Below are positions 14,745 to 23,268 of a stretch of 42,537 nucleotides of DNA, piece after piece; position 1 is the first letter of the stretch, and each line of letters opens with the position of its first letter. This stretch comes from Bradyrhizobium huanghuaihaiense (GTDB taxonomy: Bacteria; Pseudomonadota; Alphaproteobacteria; Rhizobiales; Xanthobacteraceae), in NCBI RefSeq assembly GCF_007830635.1, contig NZ_VLLA01000043.1:1-42537 (forward strand). The letters run 5' to 3'. The position numbers were made by a program, and so were the translations under genes. The notes beneath the pieces were generated by a model. The model was not told the origin of the DNA. It worked only from the letters and a program-made list of their open reading frames with translations, and did no database searches.

Positions 14745-15796
14745 AACGCGAAGGCAGGCTGCTCACGGAGATCGTCCACGGCAAGCAGGCCGTGGTGACA
14801 TTCCATGAGGCCGTCGAGTCGTATCTCGATAACGGCGGCTCGCCTCGCTTCTTAGGGACGTTCGACGAAGACACACGCCAGTGGTCTGGCCTCATGAAAG
14901 AATTGGACGGCGTCCTTCTGAAGGACATCACCCAAGACCGGATGAACAAGATCGCGGCGACGCTCTATCCCAACTGCCAATATGACACGATCAACCGGCA
15001 GCTATGGACACCGTTCATTGCGATCTGGCGCAACGCCTGCCGCGCCGAGTGGGCTACACCGAAGTTATGGGTGCGCGCGAAGAAGCCGAAGGGGACGAAC
15101 GTCGTCTCGATCAAGGCGAAGCGCGTCGGCTCCTATCCGGTCGATTACGCCACGGGCTGGCGCTTCGTGCAGGGGCTCGGCGTCGCCAACCAGATCATCA
15201 TGACGATCCTATTTTACACCGGACTGCGCCCCATCGAACTATTCGTTATGGAGACCTCCCAGGTCAACGTCCCCGGCCGTTGGATCACGATCCCGAAGTC
15301 CAAGATCGGCGAGCCGCGCGGCGTCCCGATCCATGAGGCCATCGTTCCCTTGCTGGCCGACATGGTCGAGAACCGGCCCGGTAAGTTGGTCCGCACATGG
15401 GAAGGCGCTCCCTTCACCGTCTATGACGACAACGGCGGCCAGATGAAGAAGGCTATCGCCGCCGCCCGGCTACGGACCCATGTCTTCGACGTGGCCCCGT
15501 ACACCGCCCGGCACTCGGTCTCGACGCAGCTAGTCGTCAACGGGGTGCATCCGCACATCAAGGATCAGATCATGGGGCACGCAGCCGACGACATGAGCCG
15601 CCTTTATACCAGTGTGCCGCAACCGAAGCTGATCGAGGCCATCAACACGCTGCCGACCTTCCCGGATTGGCTCAATGCCGATTGGATGAAGACGCCGGTC
15701 ACGCTGACCGCCCGCAGGGCGAAAATGCTAAGTAAGGCTGAACGCGACGCAGGAACGCGCGCTTTTGAAGAGTGGCGAGCCCGTCGAGCAGCATAG
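14612..15796 (+). CDS. int: Tyrosine recombinase (integrase)
   Basis: The start at 14612 (MRLYLWQRTPGKSNWIIRGT) is chosen as the family-typical N-terminus; the longer frame overlaps the excisionase gene. The 394-residue protein has an arm-binding N-terminus, a core-binding domain (about 62-160) and a catalytic domain. Catalytic residues visible are Arg 206 (TGLRPIEL), Lys 231 (PKSKIG), the box II motif as YTAR (297-300, where Tyr replaces the usual His), His 323 in IMGHA, and Tyr 332 in SRLYTSV. It should integrate and excise the element; the tRNA-Val fragment 2.7 kb downstream is a plausible attachment site. Confidence 0.9.
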   Translation: MRLYLWQRTPGKSNWIIRGTDDKGQEVHESTKTTDKKTAEALRIKREGRLLTEIVHGKQAVVTFHEAVESYLDNGGSPRFLGTFDEDTRQWSGLMKELDGVLLKDITQDRMNKIAATLYPNCQYDTINRQLWTPFIAIWRNACRAEWATPKLWVRAKKPKGTNVVSIKAKRVGSYPVDYATGWRFVQGLGVANQIIMTILFYTGLRPIELFVMETSQVNVPGRWITIPKSKIGEPRGVPIHEAIVPLLADMVENRPGKLVRTWEGAPFTVYDDNGGQMKKAIAAARLRTHVFDVAPYTARHSVSTQLVVNGVHPHIKDQIMGHAADDMSRLYTSVPQPKLIEAINTLPTFPDWLNADWMKTPVTLTARRAKMLSKAERDAGTRAFEEWRARRAA

Positions 15797-15800
15797 TTGT

Positions 15801-18098
15801 TTATGTAATTTCCAGCCCGGCCCATAGGGCGGGCGCAATGCAGATCACGGGGTCGTCGTCTGCCGACTTCTGAATCAAGCCCTTGAGTCGTAAGATGTCA
15901 TAGTTGACATCGTGGATATAAGTCACTTGGTTAGCATTGCGCCGGAGGCCAAGCACACCGTGCCAAAGCAACATCGTGAAAATGGCTTCGGCCGGAACTG
16001 TCTTGCTGACATACTTTTCTATCAATGACAGGACCTGCGAGCGAGACATCTCGCGCGGCTCTCCCAGAAATGCGTACAGGACGTTCCCGGCATCGGGTAA
16101 TACGTCTCTGATTTCCAGACCGATCTCTTTGATCGTTTCGGTCGAGTACGTTGATAAACCTTCTTTGATGTCCTGCTCGTCGATCCGGTGGCGGTCAAAA
16201 TTGATGGCGTTTCCTCGGCAATAGTTCAGCAGTCGGATCAGATAGCGTGGCCTCATCATAGAGTGCGCGATGAGAAATTCGAGTGAGTTCTGCCCGTCGA
16301 CCATTGGAACGCAAAGGGAGTGCCAAATTTGGCCAGCATCAACGTTTCGGTGACTGTGCGCGATACGTCTCCTCACAAGTTGCGCCAACAGCTGCGGATT
16401 GGTCCAATCGACCAGCACGACGGTTTCCTTCCCGCGATCAGACGTGTGGGACAGCAGCGCTTCGTACACATCGTTCCGCAGAAAAACTGAGCTTGAGAAC
16501 TCAATCCCTTGACGACGGAAATCGTTGCCAAGTTTGCGAGCGGCTTCGATTAGGGTTCGAATAATCACGACATCGGCTTCTTCCAGTCCTGTCGCGTTCC
16601 AGCCCTTGTCGATGTTGTCGAAGAGAATAAAAACCAATCCCTTGTTGGACGTATACGCAGCCACCTGTTCTCGCAGTTTACCAAGGCTGCTTTGATAGAG
16701 AAGATTGGTGAGCTGATCGTCACTAAGATCTACGCCTTCCCGATCCTTAAACGTGTGAGCGTAACGCTCGGACAGTCGATCAATCAGGCGCAAAAGACGG
16801 TCCGAAAAACTGATTCCTGCCGTAGACGTTTCTTCACGGTAAAACTTCATCAGGCGTTGGTATGGCTCGAAGAGCTTGTGGTTGCGCTTGTGAACATCCT
16901 CGTCTTTTTCCAGCAGCTTACCGCAAATTTCGAGCAGCAGCACGTACTCCCAGAAGGCGGATAGCAGAAACTCCTTGCTGCCCGCAGCCAGCCAGCGCAG
17001 GACGAGGTCCTTCAATTTTTTTAGCTGATAAGCTTCAGGACTCAGGTCGATGATTACGTTTGATCTCGCGTCCTTCAGGCGGTTTCGAACCTGGTAAAAT
17101 ATTGCTGTCTTTCCTGATCCCTTGCGCCCGACAACAATTTTTGCCCGGCCATCAAGCACCTGCCGGAACTCGTCGCGTTCGAGAAAATAATCGTCCAGCG
17201 CGTCTTCTTCGTTTTCAGCGGCTGGATCGCCAAAGTTCAGTGTTGCCAGCGGGTTTTTAGGACCGGGTGCAGGAAGCGCACCCGCGTATCTTACCTCGTG
17301 TACCTTCGCGGCAAACTCGGTGAAAGCCGTCGCAAGTTGAGCTTCAGTGTGGTAGCTGACCGTATCGTCACGGACGTCGAGCGGGACCGGCCAGTTTCCC
17401 TTCTTCAGAAGTAAGGTTGGTTTGCCAAGCGCGTGTGAGATGCCCGCGACAAATGCGGTTCGAAGATTGTGCTCCTTTGCCCCCTTCATTTCAGGCGCGA
17501 GTAGTTGCAGCACGACACCGCTGGAAATCGCAACTGCTCTAACTGCATCGGTCGCCGACAAACGCGCCTGGTCGAATTGATCGTAAGTGCGCGGCCTTAA
17601 CCCCGCTCGTCTTGCGCGAGTCACAAGTTGGTTAGCGTCGTCTGTCAACACCGGCGGGAGAACAATATAGAGCGGCAAAGGGTCCAGCGGATAGTCGGTC
17701 GCGAACCTTCTGCCTGGTTGGGCAACATTAAGTAGGCCAAGCAGGTCGTTGGCTGTCGCGTACTGCTCGTAGAGCAGAGTGTCGAAAATGCCGACCTCTT
17801 GCGCCTCTTGCTGGCTGTGAGCGAAGGCACGACTAATGATCGGCAAAGCGCGCTTGCCGAGCCCGATCCCATAGCCGAGCTCGTAGACAACGTTGAAATT
17901 GAGGTCCGTGATATCGCCTACGACAATGTCGGCGTCGCTGATCGCTTCAAGAATAGGTGCAATTACTGGCTGTCCAGAAAGATCATCTCTCTTCCAAGTT
18001 GTGATATCGACTGCTTTCCCGAAGGCGCGTTTTGTCGCTTCGATTGTTTGTCCGATATCGGCAGGCAGCGCAGGGTATGCTACGAATATTTTGGTCAT
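15801..18098 (-). CDS. TIR/deoxyribosyltransferase-like (x2) plus Sll1717-type P-loop ATPase; candidate defence protein
   Basis: The 765-residue protein has three parts. Residues 1-95 form a TIR-like or nucleoside-deoxyribosyltransferase-like module: KIFVAYPALPADIG, DADIVVGDITDLN, then NVVYELGYGIGLGK with candidate catalytic Glu 73. Residues about 140-250 repeat the fold (LYIVLPPV, GISHALGKPTLLL), but the Tyr-Glu pair is replaced (LRTAFVAG), so this copy is probably inactive. From about 290 there is an ATPase of the Sll1717/STAND-like type with Walker A GRKGSGKT (324-331) and Walker B VFILFDNID, then a helical C-terminus. Sensor ATPase plus NADase-like or nucleotide-hydrolysing effector is a common anti-phage design. 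It is convergent with the integrase (4 bp from its stop), in the cargo position next to an att site. Defence activity is inferred, not shown. Confidence 0.75.
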   Translation of the reverse strand: MTKIFVAYPALPADIGQTIEATKRAFGKAVDITTWKRDDLSGQPVIAPILEAISDADIVVGDITDLNFNVVYELGYGIGLGKRALPIISRAFAHSQQEAQEVGIFDTLLYEQYATANDLLGLLNVAQPGRRFATDYPLDPLPLYIVLPPVLTDDANQLVTRARRAGLRPRTYDQFDQARLSATDAVRAVAISSGVVLQLLAPEMKGAKEHNLRTAFVAGISHALGKPTLLLKKGNWPVPLDVRDDTVSYHTEAQLATAFTEFAAKVHEVRYAGALPAPGPKNPLATLNFGDPAAENEEDALDDYFLERDEFRQVLDGRAKIVVGRKGSGKTAIFYQVRNRLKDARSNVIIDLSPEAYQLKKLKDLVLRWLAAGSKEFLLSAFWEYVLLLEICGKLLEKDEDVHKRNHKLFEPYQRLMKFYREETSTAGISFSDRLLRLIDRLSERYAHTFKDREGVDLSDDQLTNLLYQSSLGKLREQVAAYTSNKGLVFILFDNIDKGWNATGLEEADVVIIRTLIEAARKLGNDFRRQGIEFSSSVFLRNDVYEALLSHTSDRGKETVVLVDWTNPQLLAQLVRRRIAHSHRNVDAGQIWHSLCVPMVDGQNSLEFLIAHSMMRPRYLIRLLNYCRGNAINFDRHRIDEQDIKEGLSTYSTETIKEIGLEIRDVLPDAGNVLYAFLGEPREMSRSQVLSLIEKYVSKTVPAEAIFTMLLWHGVLGLRRNANQVTYIHDVNYDILRLKGLIQKSADDDPVICIAPALWAGLEIT

Positions 18099-18314
18099 GA
18101 ACGGACCTCTTTGATCCGTACATATACATTTGCGCGATTGGTTTGCCTATTTTCAACCGGCTGTGTTGACGAAATTTCAGCCTTGCCAAGGCGGCGATAT
18201 TGCTGCATTAGAAAATTAGCCAAGAGGCCGTGCGCGGGCTCTGTCAACGGGTCCCCAGGAGCAACAAGATGTAACCCATTGAAGCCTTGTCAATTTTCGC
18301 TTCATTGAGATGTC
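18099..18314. other. Upstream region of the TIR-like ATPase gene
   Basis: No gene is seen. It should contain the promoter of the leftward ATPase gene; no clear -35/-10 pair could be assigned. Confidence 0.4.
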
Positions 18315-18345
18315 GTAAGCGCGCTTTTGGCGCGCTTACTCTTTT
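18315..18345 (+). terminator. Strong hairpin with T-run
   Basis: GTAAGCGCGC (18315-18324) pairs perfectly with GCGCGCTTAC (18330-18339) around a 5-nt loop and is followed by TCTTTT. No clear gene precedes it on the plus strand, so it may be left from a gene lost during rearrangement, or act as an insulator next to the ATPase promoter. Confidence 0.65.
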
Positions 18346-18536
18346 GGCGTCACACGACGCCCCCGATTAATTACCTGATTGTAGTTCGGCAGCCATACGC
18401 TGGCGCCTTGAGACTTCCGGCTCGATTCGTATAACCGCCTACGGCACGGCCGTCTACTACGTGTATAAGCCGTGCGCGCCGCTGGGTTAGGCAAACAACT
18501 CTTTGATTTTTCTTGCAAAATAGGAATGGCCCGCAG
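18346..18536. other. Stretch without a recognisable gene
   Basis: Open frames here are short and none is conserved. It separates the terminator hairpin from the tRNA fragment. Confidence 0.4.
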
Positions 18537-18583
18537 CCTTCACACGGGAGAGGTCCAAGGTTCGATCCCTTGTGCGCCCACCA
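18537..18583 (+). other. 3' part of tRNA-Val(CAC): probable attachment site (att)
   Basis: From the anticodon loop (TTCACAC, anticodon CAC at 18541-18543) the sequence follows a tRNA: variable region GAGGTC, T-arm CAAGG-TTCGATC-CCTTG (18556-18572, perfect stem), acceptor strand TGCGCCC and A-CCA ending at 18583. No D-arm or 5' acceptor strand lies upstream, and the 5' anticodon stem does not pair. It is therefore a tRNA 3' end only, as left by site-specific integration. tRNA-Val genes are, as I recall, used by Bradyrhizobium symbiosis islands. The matching complete tRNA or second repeat is not in this window. Confidence 0.75.
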
Positions 18584-18880
18584 TTTCAAACCTGAATTCA
18601 ATGATTTAGTCGCTGGCTTCCCCTGTAATGTGCCCCAAAAAAGCGGGGGCACAATAGGGGCACATCGGCTCCTACCTTGGTCAGTCGTTTCCGAGAAGCC
18701 AACCATCCAAGAGCAGACGGCAGGCGCGTTATTGCCGAGCATGTTTTCGTAAAGAGCATGCGATGCTGCTCTAGACTTGCGAGCAACAGCGACGACGCGC
18801 GTGAAGGCTTTGGTCTAGTCCGCAGCGCATGAAAGCGCCGCTCGCGATCATCGCGGATTCGATGGCAATTCCCGCCGAAC
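18584..18880. other. Interval between att fragment and hamA
   Basis: No supportable gene. Short runs such as GTGCCCC and GGGGCAC repeats around 18630-18665 can form a small hairpin. The hamA promoter should lie here. Confidence 0.4.
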
Positions 18881-19915
18881 ATGGACTGCGGAGGTCTAGG
18901 TGGTTACAATTATGGGTTGACTCGTCTGGGGGCAGACGGGCGTACGAACAAGGGGGTAGGCCGTCTGTCGACCATCACCGCGACTGATCTCACGTCCGCG
19001 CTGACAGGGAATCCGGAAGCACTCGACGTTCACCTCATGTTGGTGGAGCGCGACGTCCTCATCGAGGGTCATTCGGTCAAGATCCACTGTCATTGCCTCA
19101 CAGTGGATGGAAACGGCCGCGTCCAGCCGCACCGGCTGGCGGAGTTCATGCGGAACGCCGTAGTCGACTATGCGATACCGCGCTCGAAGCTCGCTGCAGC
19201 GAAAGCGCGCGACGCCAAGTACAATAGCACCGAGGCGGTCGCCGAACTCGTCGAGCGCGCCAAGCGGTCGTTCACCGATTTGGCGAAGACCGGAGAGGGC
19301 GGCGAGATGCTGCTGTTCTTATTGGCCGAGCGCTTCCTCAAGCTGCCTCAGATTCTGTGCAAGATGGATCTCAAGACAGACACGCGCCTACACTACCATG
19401 GAGCCGATGGGGTGTACGCTGGCGTGATGCCGGAAGGCATCCCGAAGCTCTACTGGGGTGAATCCAAAATCTACAAGGACGCGGGAGCCGCGATCCGCGA
19501 CTGCCTCGCCTCACTCGCTCCCTTCCTCATTGAACCAGAACACGAGGAAACCGACAGGGAACGCGATCTGGTGCTCCTGAGCGACAAGGCCGACCTCAGT
19601 GATGCGACGCTCACCGACGCGCTGAAGAAGTATTTTGACAAGTCGTCGGTGATGTCCAAGCGGGTCCAATACTGCGGCGTGGCCCTGGTGGGCTTCGACG
19701 CGCCGTTCTATCCGAAAGATGACGTAAAGGCGATCGCGGAGGAGATCGTTGAGGCCTCACGCGCGGAACTGGCCGTTTGGAGCAAAAGGATCGGCGAGCG
19801 GCTCAAGTCGGAGAAGCTCGACCAGATGGAAATCGAGCTGTTTTGCATCCCGCTGCCGTCGGCCGACGGCTTCCGCGCCGCATTTCTCAGAGCGATGGGG
19901 ATTAAGACGGAATGA
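18881..19915 (+). CDS. hamA: Hachiman defence protein HamA (DUF1837 nuclease)
   Basis: The 344-residue frame from ATG 18881 matches HamA. The first 20-25 residues look unlike the family, so the real start may be further in (for instance TTG at about 18917). Recognisable segments are EALDVHLMLVERDVLIEGHS, RLAEFMRNAVVDYAIPRSKL, and the nuclease core GADGVYA followed by LYWGESKIYKDAGAAI, whose Asp and Glu-Ser-Lys fit a PD-(D/E)XK centre. HamA is the effector nuclease of Hachiman, held in check by the helicase HamB and released on phage infection. Its stop overlaps the hamB start by 4 bp (ATGA). The frame looks intact although its partner is broken. Confidence 0.82.
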   Translation: MDCGGLGGYNYGLTRLGADGRTNKGVGRLSTITATDLTSALTGNPEALDVHLMLVERDVLIEGHSVKIHCHCLTVDGNGRVQPHRLAEFMRNAVVDYAIPRSKLAAAKARDAKYNSTEAVAELVERAKRSFTDLAKTGEGGEMLLFLLAERFLKLPQILCKMDLKTDTRLHYHGADGVYAGVMPEGIPKLYWGESKIYKDAGAAIRDCLASLAPFLIEPEHEETDRERDLVLLSDKADLSDATLTDALKKYFDKSSVMSKRVQYCGVALVGFDAPFYPKDDVKAIAEEIVEASRAELAVWSKRIGERLKSEKLDQMEIELFCIPLPSADGFRAAFLRAMGIKTE

Positions 19916-21830
19916 GCCTAGTCGGTCTCCAGTCGTGGCTTCTTCAGGAAGGAATTCGCGACGATCTCGATGCGATCATTCGACTCACCGTGCGCACCGA
20001 ACTTGACAACCTAGTGCCCGAACCCGCCGCCCCCTCTGCCGTGGCGATCGATTGGCCAAGGCTGCTGCTCGCCGGCAGCATATTGGCGCGGTCCGATCAA
20101 CGGATCGACCAGGAGGCCGCGCTCCGGATCGCAACTGCGGCGATCTCTCTGACGGACGATCAAGCACTCAAGGACGCGGGCGCTGTCCTGTTGGGCAAGC
20201 TCTCCAATTACCGGGCCATCACGCTAGCCAACGATCGCCACCTACTGACGGCCGGTCTCGACCGGACGGCTAGGTGTGGCGCTGCGCCTTGAATCCCAGC
20301 GGCGCGAGATGGACCGTTCCATCCTGGTGGAATCGAGCGGCGCTTGGCTGCAGGTGAACGATTTTCAGCAACGCTTCTGGCCAATGCGGGCGGAGAAAGT
20401 TGGCTCTCGGCGTCCGCCCCCACTGCCTCCGGGAAGACGTTTCTCGTCCTTCAGTGGTTGATCGACCAACTAAGCGCGGGTGACACCCGGGTCGCAGTCT
20501 ACCTCGCCCCTACCCGCGTGTTAGTTTCGGAGATCGAGACCACTCTCCAAGGTCTTCTCGGCAAGACCAAGCGCATCGAGGTGTCGTCCCTTCCCCTCCG
20601 TGACAAGTACGAAGCGGCGCGCGCTGGAGGCGCGCAAGTAATTCTAGTCTCCACGCAGGAGCGGCTGCACCTTCTCGCCAACGTGCTCGGCGACGCGTTC
20701 TCAATTGACCTGCTTATCGTGGACGAGGCGCACAAAATCGAGGACAGCCAACGCGGCGTGATCTTGCAGGACGCCGTAGAGCGGGCTAGCCGTGCGAACT
20801 CGAAGCTGAAGGTCGTATTCATCAGCCCCGCGACACAGAACCCGGAGGCATTGCTAACGGACGCGCCCGACGGTGTGCAGACTGTCGCCGTCGACAGCGA
20901 CGCTCCCACCGTTCTCCAGAACCTGATCGTCGCGAACCAAACCCCACGCAAGCCGAAGCTCTGGAACCTGACCGTCCGACAGCAGGGTTCGACACTTCCA
21001 GTCGGAACGCTCCAGCTCGCAAGCACGCCAGCGGGACTTAGGAAGCGCCTCGCCTTCATCGCCGCAGCGGCGGGCCAGAGAGGCGGAACGCTCGTCTACA
21101 CGAACGGCGCCGGAGAGTCGGAGGATGTCGCCGATCTGGTTAGCCAGCTCCTGCCTCAGCCTGGCTCAATCGATCCGGAGCTTGCACAGCTCGCCGACCT
21201 CGCCCGGAAGGGCGTACGCCCCAACTTCCGCCTTGCACCGCTCGTTGAACGCGGGGTCGCGTTCCACTTCGGCAATATGCCATCGACGCGGCATCGTGGC
21301 GCTTCGAGAGACTGGCCGCCGAAATGGACCCGAGCCGCATGAATGTGGTGAGCAGATAGGCGCCCGAGTCCTTGAGGTTGGCCGAGATGATCCGCGGGAA
21401 CATCGAGTGGCACCGTACCACCGGTAGGACCTACAGCCTTCCGGTGCAGATCCGCAACACGATGGAGCTGGTCGAGCAAGTCGCGCGATTCAAGGCGCCG
21501 AAGTATCTGTCCGCCTACATGGATGTCCTGCACATGCATCTCCGCCAGATCAACCGTGAGGACCTGATTGATCACGGCTTGGACATCGGCACACAACTTG
21601 AGTTTGGTATTTCGTCGAGGACCCTCCTCTCACTCATGGAACTCGGTCTCTCCCGCATGAGCGCGGTTGCCTTGTACGAGAAGACCGATCTCAGTAAGGA
21701 GGAATGCGTGGCGTGGGTCACCGAACGCGAAGGTCAGCTCGAAGCCATGGATTTCCCGGTCATCATCGTCCGCGAGCTACGCGAGCGGCTTCTGCCGCTC
21801 GACGACGTGGACAGCAATTCTACCGCTTGA
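19912..21830 (+). pseudogene. hamB: Hachiman helicase HamB, disrupted
   Basis: The helicase begins MSLVGLQSWLLQEGIRDDLD in frame 1. Near 20274 the coding frame shifts +1 (continuing VALRLESQRREMDRSILVES), and an in-frame TGA appears at 20290-20292 in the old frame. Near 20380 it shifts back, giving ANAGGESWLSASAPTASGKT (Walker A) and later LLIVDEAHKIED. At about 21283 (HFGNMPS) the text jumps to a C-terminal segment (IDAASWRFERLAAEMDPSRM) in another frame, so helicase motifs of the second RecA domain are deleted. A TAG at 21357-21359 interrupts the tail, which runs on to 21830. HamB normally senses aberrant DNA and controls HamA. Several independent lesions make expression of a working protein very unlikely. 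Confidence 0.8.
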
Positions 21831-21848
21831 TTGGAATGGAGGTTTCAC

Positions 21849-22145
21849 ATGCCCGCGAAGCCGATCGACCTCGGCCCACTGCACTTCGCCAAAAGAGGTG
21901 ACGCCGTTGCTTATTTGAATGACATGCTTCACCGGTACGACGTGGGCGATCGGGTTGGCGCCAATGACACAGTGATTCTACGAGCGGCACTGGAGCACCA
22001 TCCCGATGCCGAGGCCAAGAAGGGATGCGGAATTACCCACTTTAACGTCCGAACTGCTGACTTCGGTACGAAATGCTTCTGGTTGAACCGTACTGACGGA
22101 GCGACCGAAAAGTTTTCTCATAGGGCCTGTATCTACGGTACCTAG
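21849..22145 (+). CDS. DUF3223 domain protein
   Basis: The start ATG 21849 follows GGAGG by 6 bp; the longer frame merely reads through this site. The 98-residue protein contains DAVAYLNDMLHRYDVGDRVG, then HHPDAEAKKGCGITHFNV and FWLNRTDGATEKFSHRACI, which is the DUF3223 pattern. In plants this domain occurs at the end of a Pol V subunit and in chloroplast rRNA-processing proteins; bacterial roles are unknown. It lies 18 bp after hamB and may be a third member of the locus or unrelated cargo. The C-terminus is a little short and could be clipped. Confidence 0.7.
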   Translation: MPAKPIDLGPLHFAKRGDAVAYLNDMLHRYDVGDRVGANDTVILRAALEHHPDAEAKKGCGITHFNVRTADFGTKCFWLNRTDGATEKFSHRACIYGT

Positions 22146-22604
22146 CTAAGCAATTCGCCGAGCTCGGTTGCATAGCGGTGCGCAGTTCTCGGCCTGGTCG
22201 GGCAAGATTTTCGCAGGTTCAAATTGCGGAGGCGCAACCACCGATACCGACATTCGGTTCAAGTTGCGATCTGATGGCTTAAGACCACGGCGTCCCGAAC
22301 GCAGTGAGCATCTTCTAAGTTATTGATCTTTCTTGGTGTGGTGATCGTCCTCGTCCCGTTTTGTTCACGGTCGTTTCACCCAATTCGTTGCGATTTCATT
22401 GCTGCCTTTCGCAACGAGAACGGCGCTCGCTGAAACATCGAGCGTGCGTGTGGCAACGCAACGAGTAGGTTGCCGGCCGCTATTTCGCAGAGGGTCGACT
22501 TCCCGCGAGATCTCCAGGAGCGCCAGCAAGTACACTGATAGGGCGTTGCCGCTGCTCGACGGCATGAAGGCGCCCGAGAAAATTGTCGAAACGCGCCGCG
22601 GGAG
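22146..22604. other. Stretch with no recognisable gene
   Basis: Both strands carry only short, unconvincing frames. The sequence probably represents debris between the defence locus and the ATPase remnant. Confidence 0.4.
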
Positions 22605-22859
22605 ATACTCAAGCCAATTTCGCCTAAACCGGAGACACCGGCGCCAGATCCAGACGAAGACGATATTGAGGATGATCTCGACGAAATCGATGAGGCGTCG
22701 CGGCAGGATCCGAAGTTGCCGCACTTTATTCACAATTCACACGGGGATGCAGATCCGCGGCCGCTCAAGGCATGGCTAATCAAACGGCTGATGCCAGCGG
22801 TGGGGCATGGCTTGCTGTCGGGTCAGTGGGGCGCCGGCAAAACATGGTGCACCATCTTG
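22605..22859 (+). pseudogene. Remnant of a RepA-like (AAA_25) ATPase
   Basis: In one frame the sequence reads ILKPISPKPETPAPDPDEDD, then LPHFIHNSHGDADPRPLKAW, then LLSGQWGAGKTW. The GQWGAGKT is a Walker A of the AAA_25/RepA-type ATPases found in phages and integrative elements. The text ends right after the P-loop, where an IS5-type fragment begins, and no N-terminal start is found. It is therefore an internal fragment. Confidence 0.7.
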
Positions 22860-23089
22860 GTGCACGGTGAGCGAAGCAGATCGGGTTGGCGGGACGTTGG
22901 CCCATGCGCCGTTCTTCGTGGCGAGCTCCTTAATCCAGTCGGCGTCGTAGCCACGTCAGAAAGCTGCATCGATCCGCGCTTCAGACAAGATAGTCGCTTT
23001 CTGGCAAGCCGATTCTCGTGAGCCTCGTCGGGCGTCAGCGCCAGCCGGACCGGCAGGCCGTTGGCATCCACGAGTGCATGAATCTCACT
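22850..23089 (-). pseudogene. IS5-type transposase fragment with frameshift
   Basis: On the minus strand SEIHALVDANGLPVRLALTP is followed by DEAHENRLA and then, after loss of one base near 22955, RGYDADWIKELATKNGAWAN in the next frame. This is the central part of IS5-family transposases (the GYDAD carries a catalytic Asp). Both ends are missing, so it is a dead fragment that cut the ATPase remnant. Confidence 0.75.
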
Positions 23090-23100
23090 GCGAGGAGGTG

Positions 23101-23235
23101 GAGGCGGCCGGCTTCGTACTGGACGCGGAAAGCACAATGCTCGCGAACAAGGACGATCCGCACTCGATGAAGGTGTTCGATCCCTCGATCAAGGGCGAGA
23201 CCGATCGCTTCGCCTATCAGTTCGTGAAGCCATGA
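23101..23235 (+). pseudogene. C-terminal remnant of a class I methyltransferase
   Basis: The frame reads EAAGFVLDAESTMLANKDDP, then VFDPSIKGETDRFAYQFVKP and stops at TGA 23233-23235. This is how the predicted methyltransferases of the COG4798 type end, as I recall. No upstream part is present. Confidence 0.6.
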
Positions 23236-23268
23236 CAGGTCCGGGATGTAGGATGGACGGAACTTCCT

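Noticed and set aside
18371..18742. Minus-strand open frame with a KGSNLGPLPCE motif
   Set aside because: This motif is the well-known artefact of reading a tRNA 3' end backwards and its neighbourhood; the plus strand has the tRNA fragment at 18537-18583.
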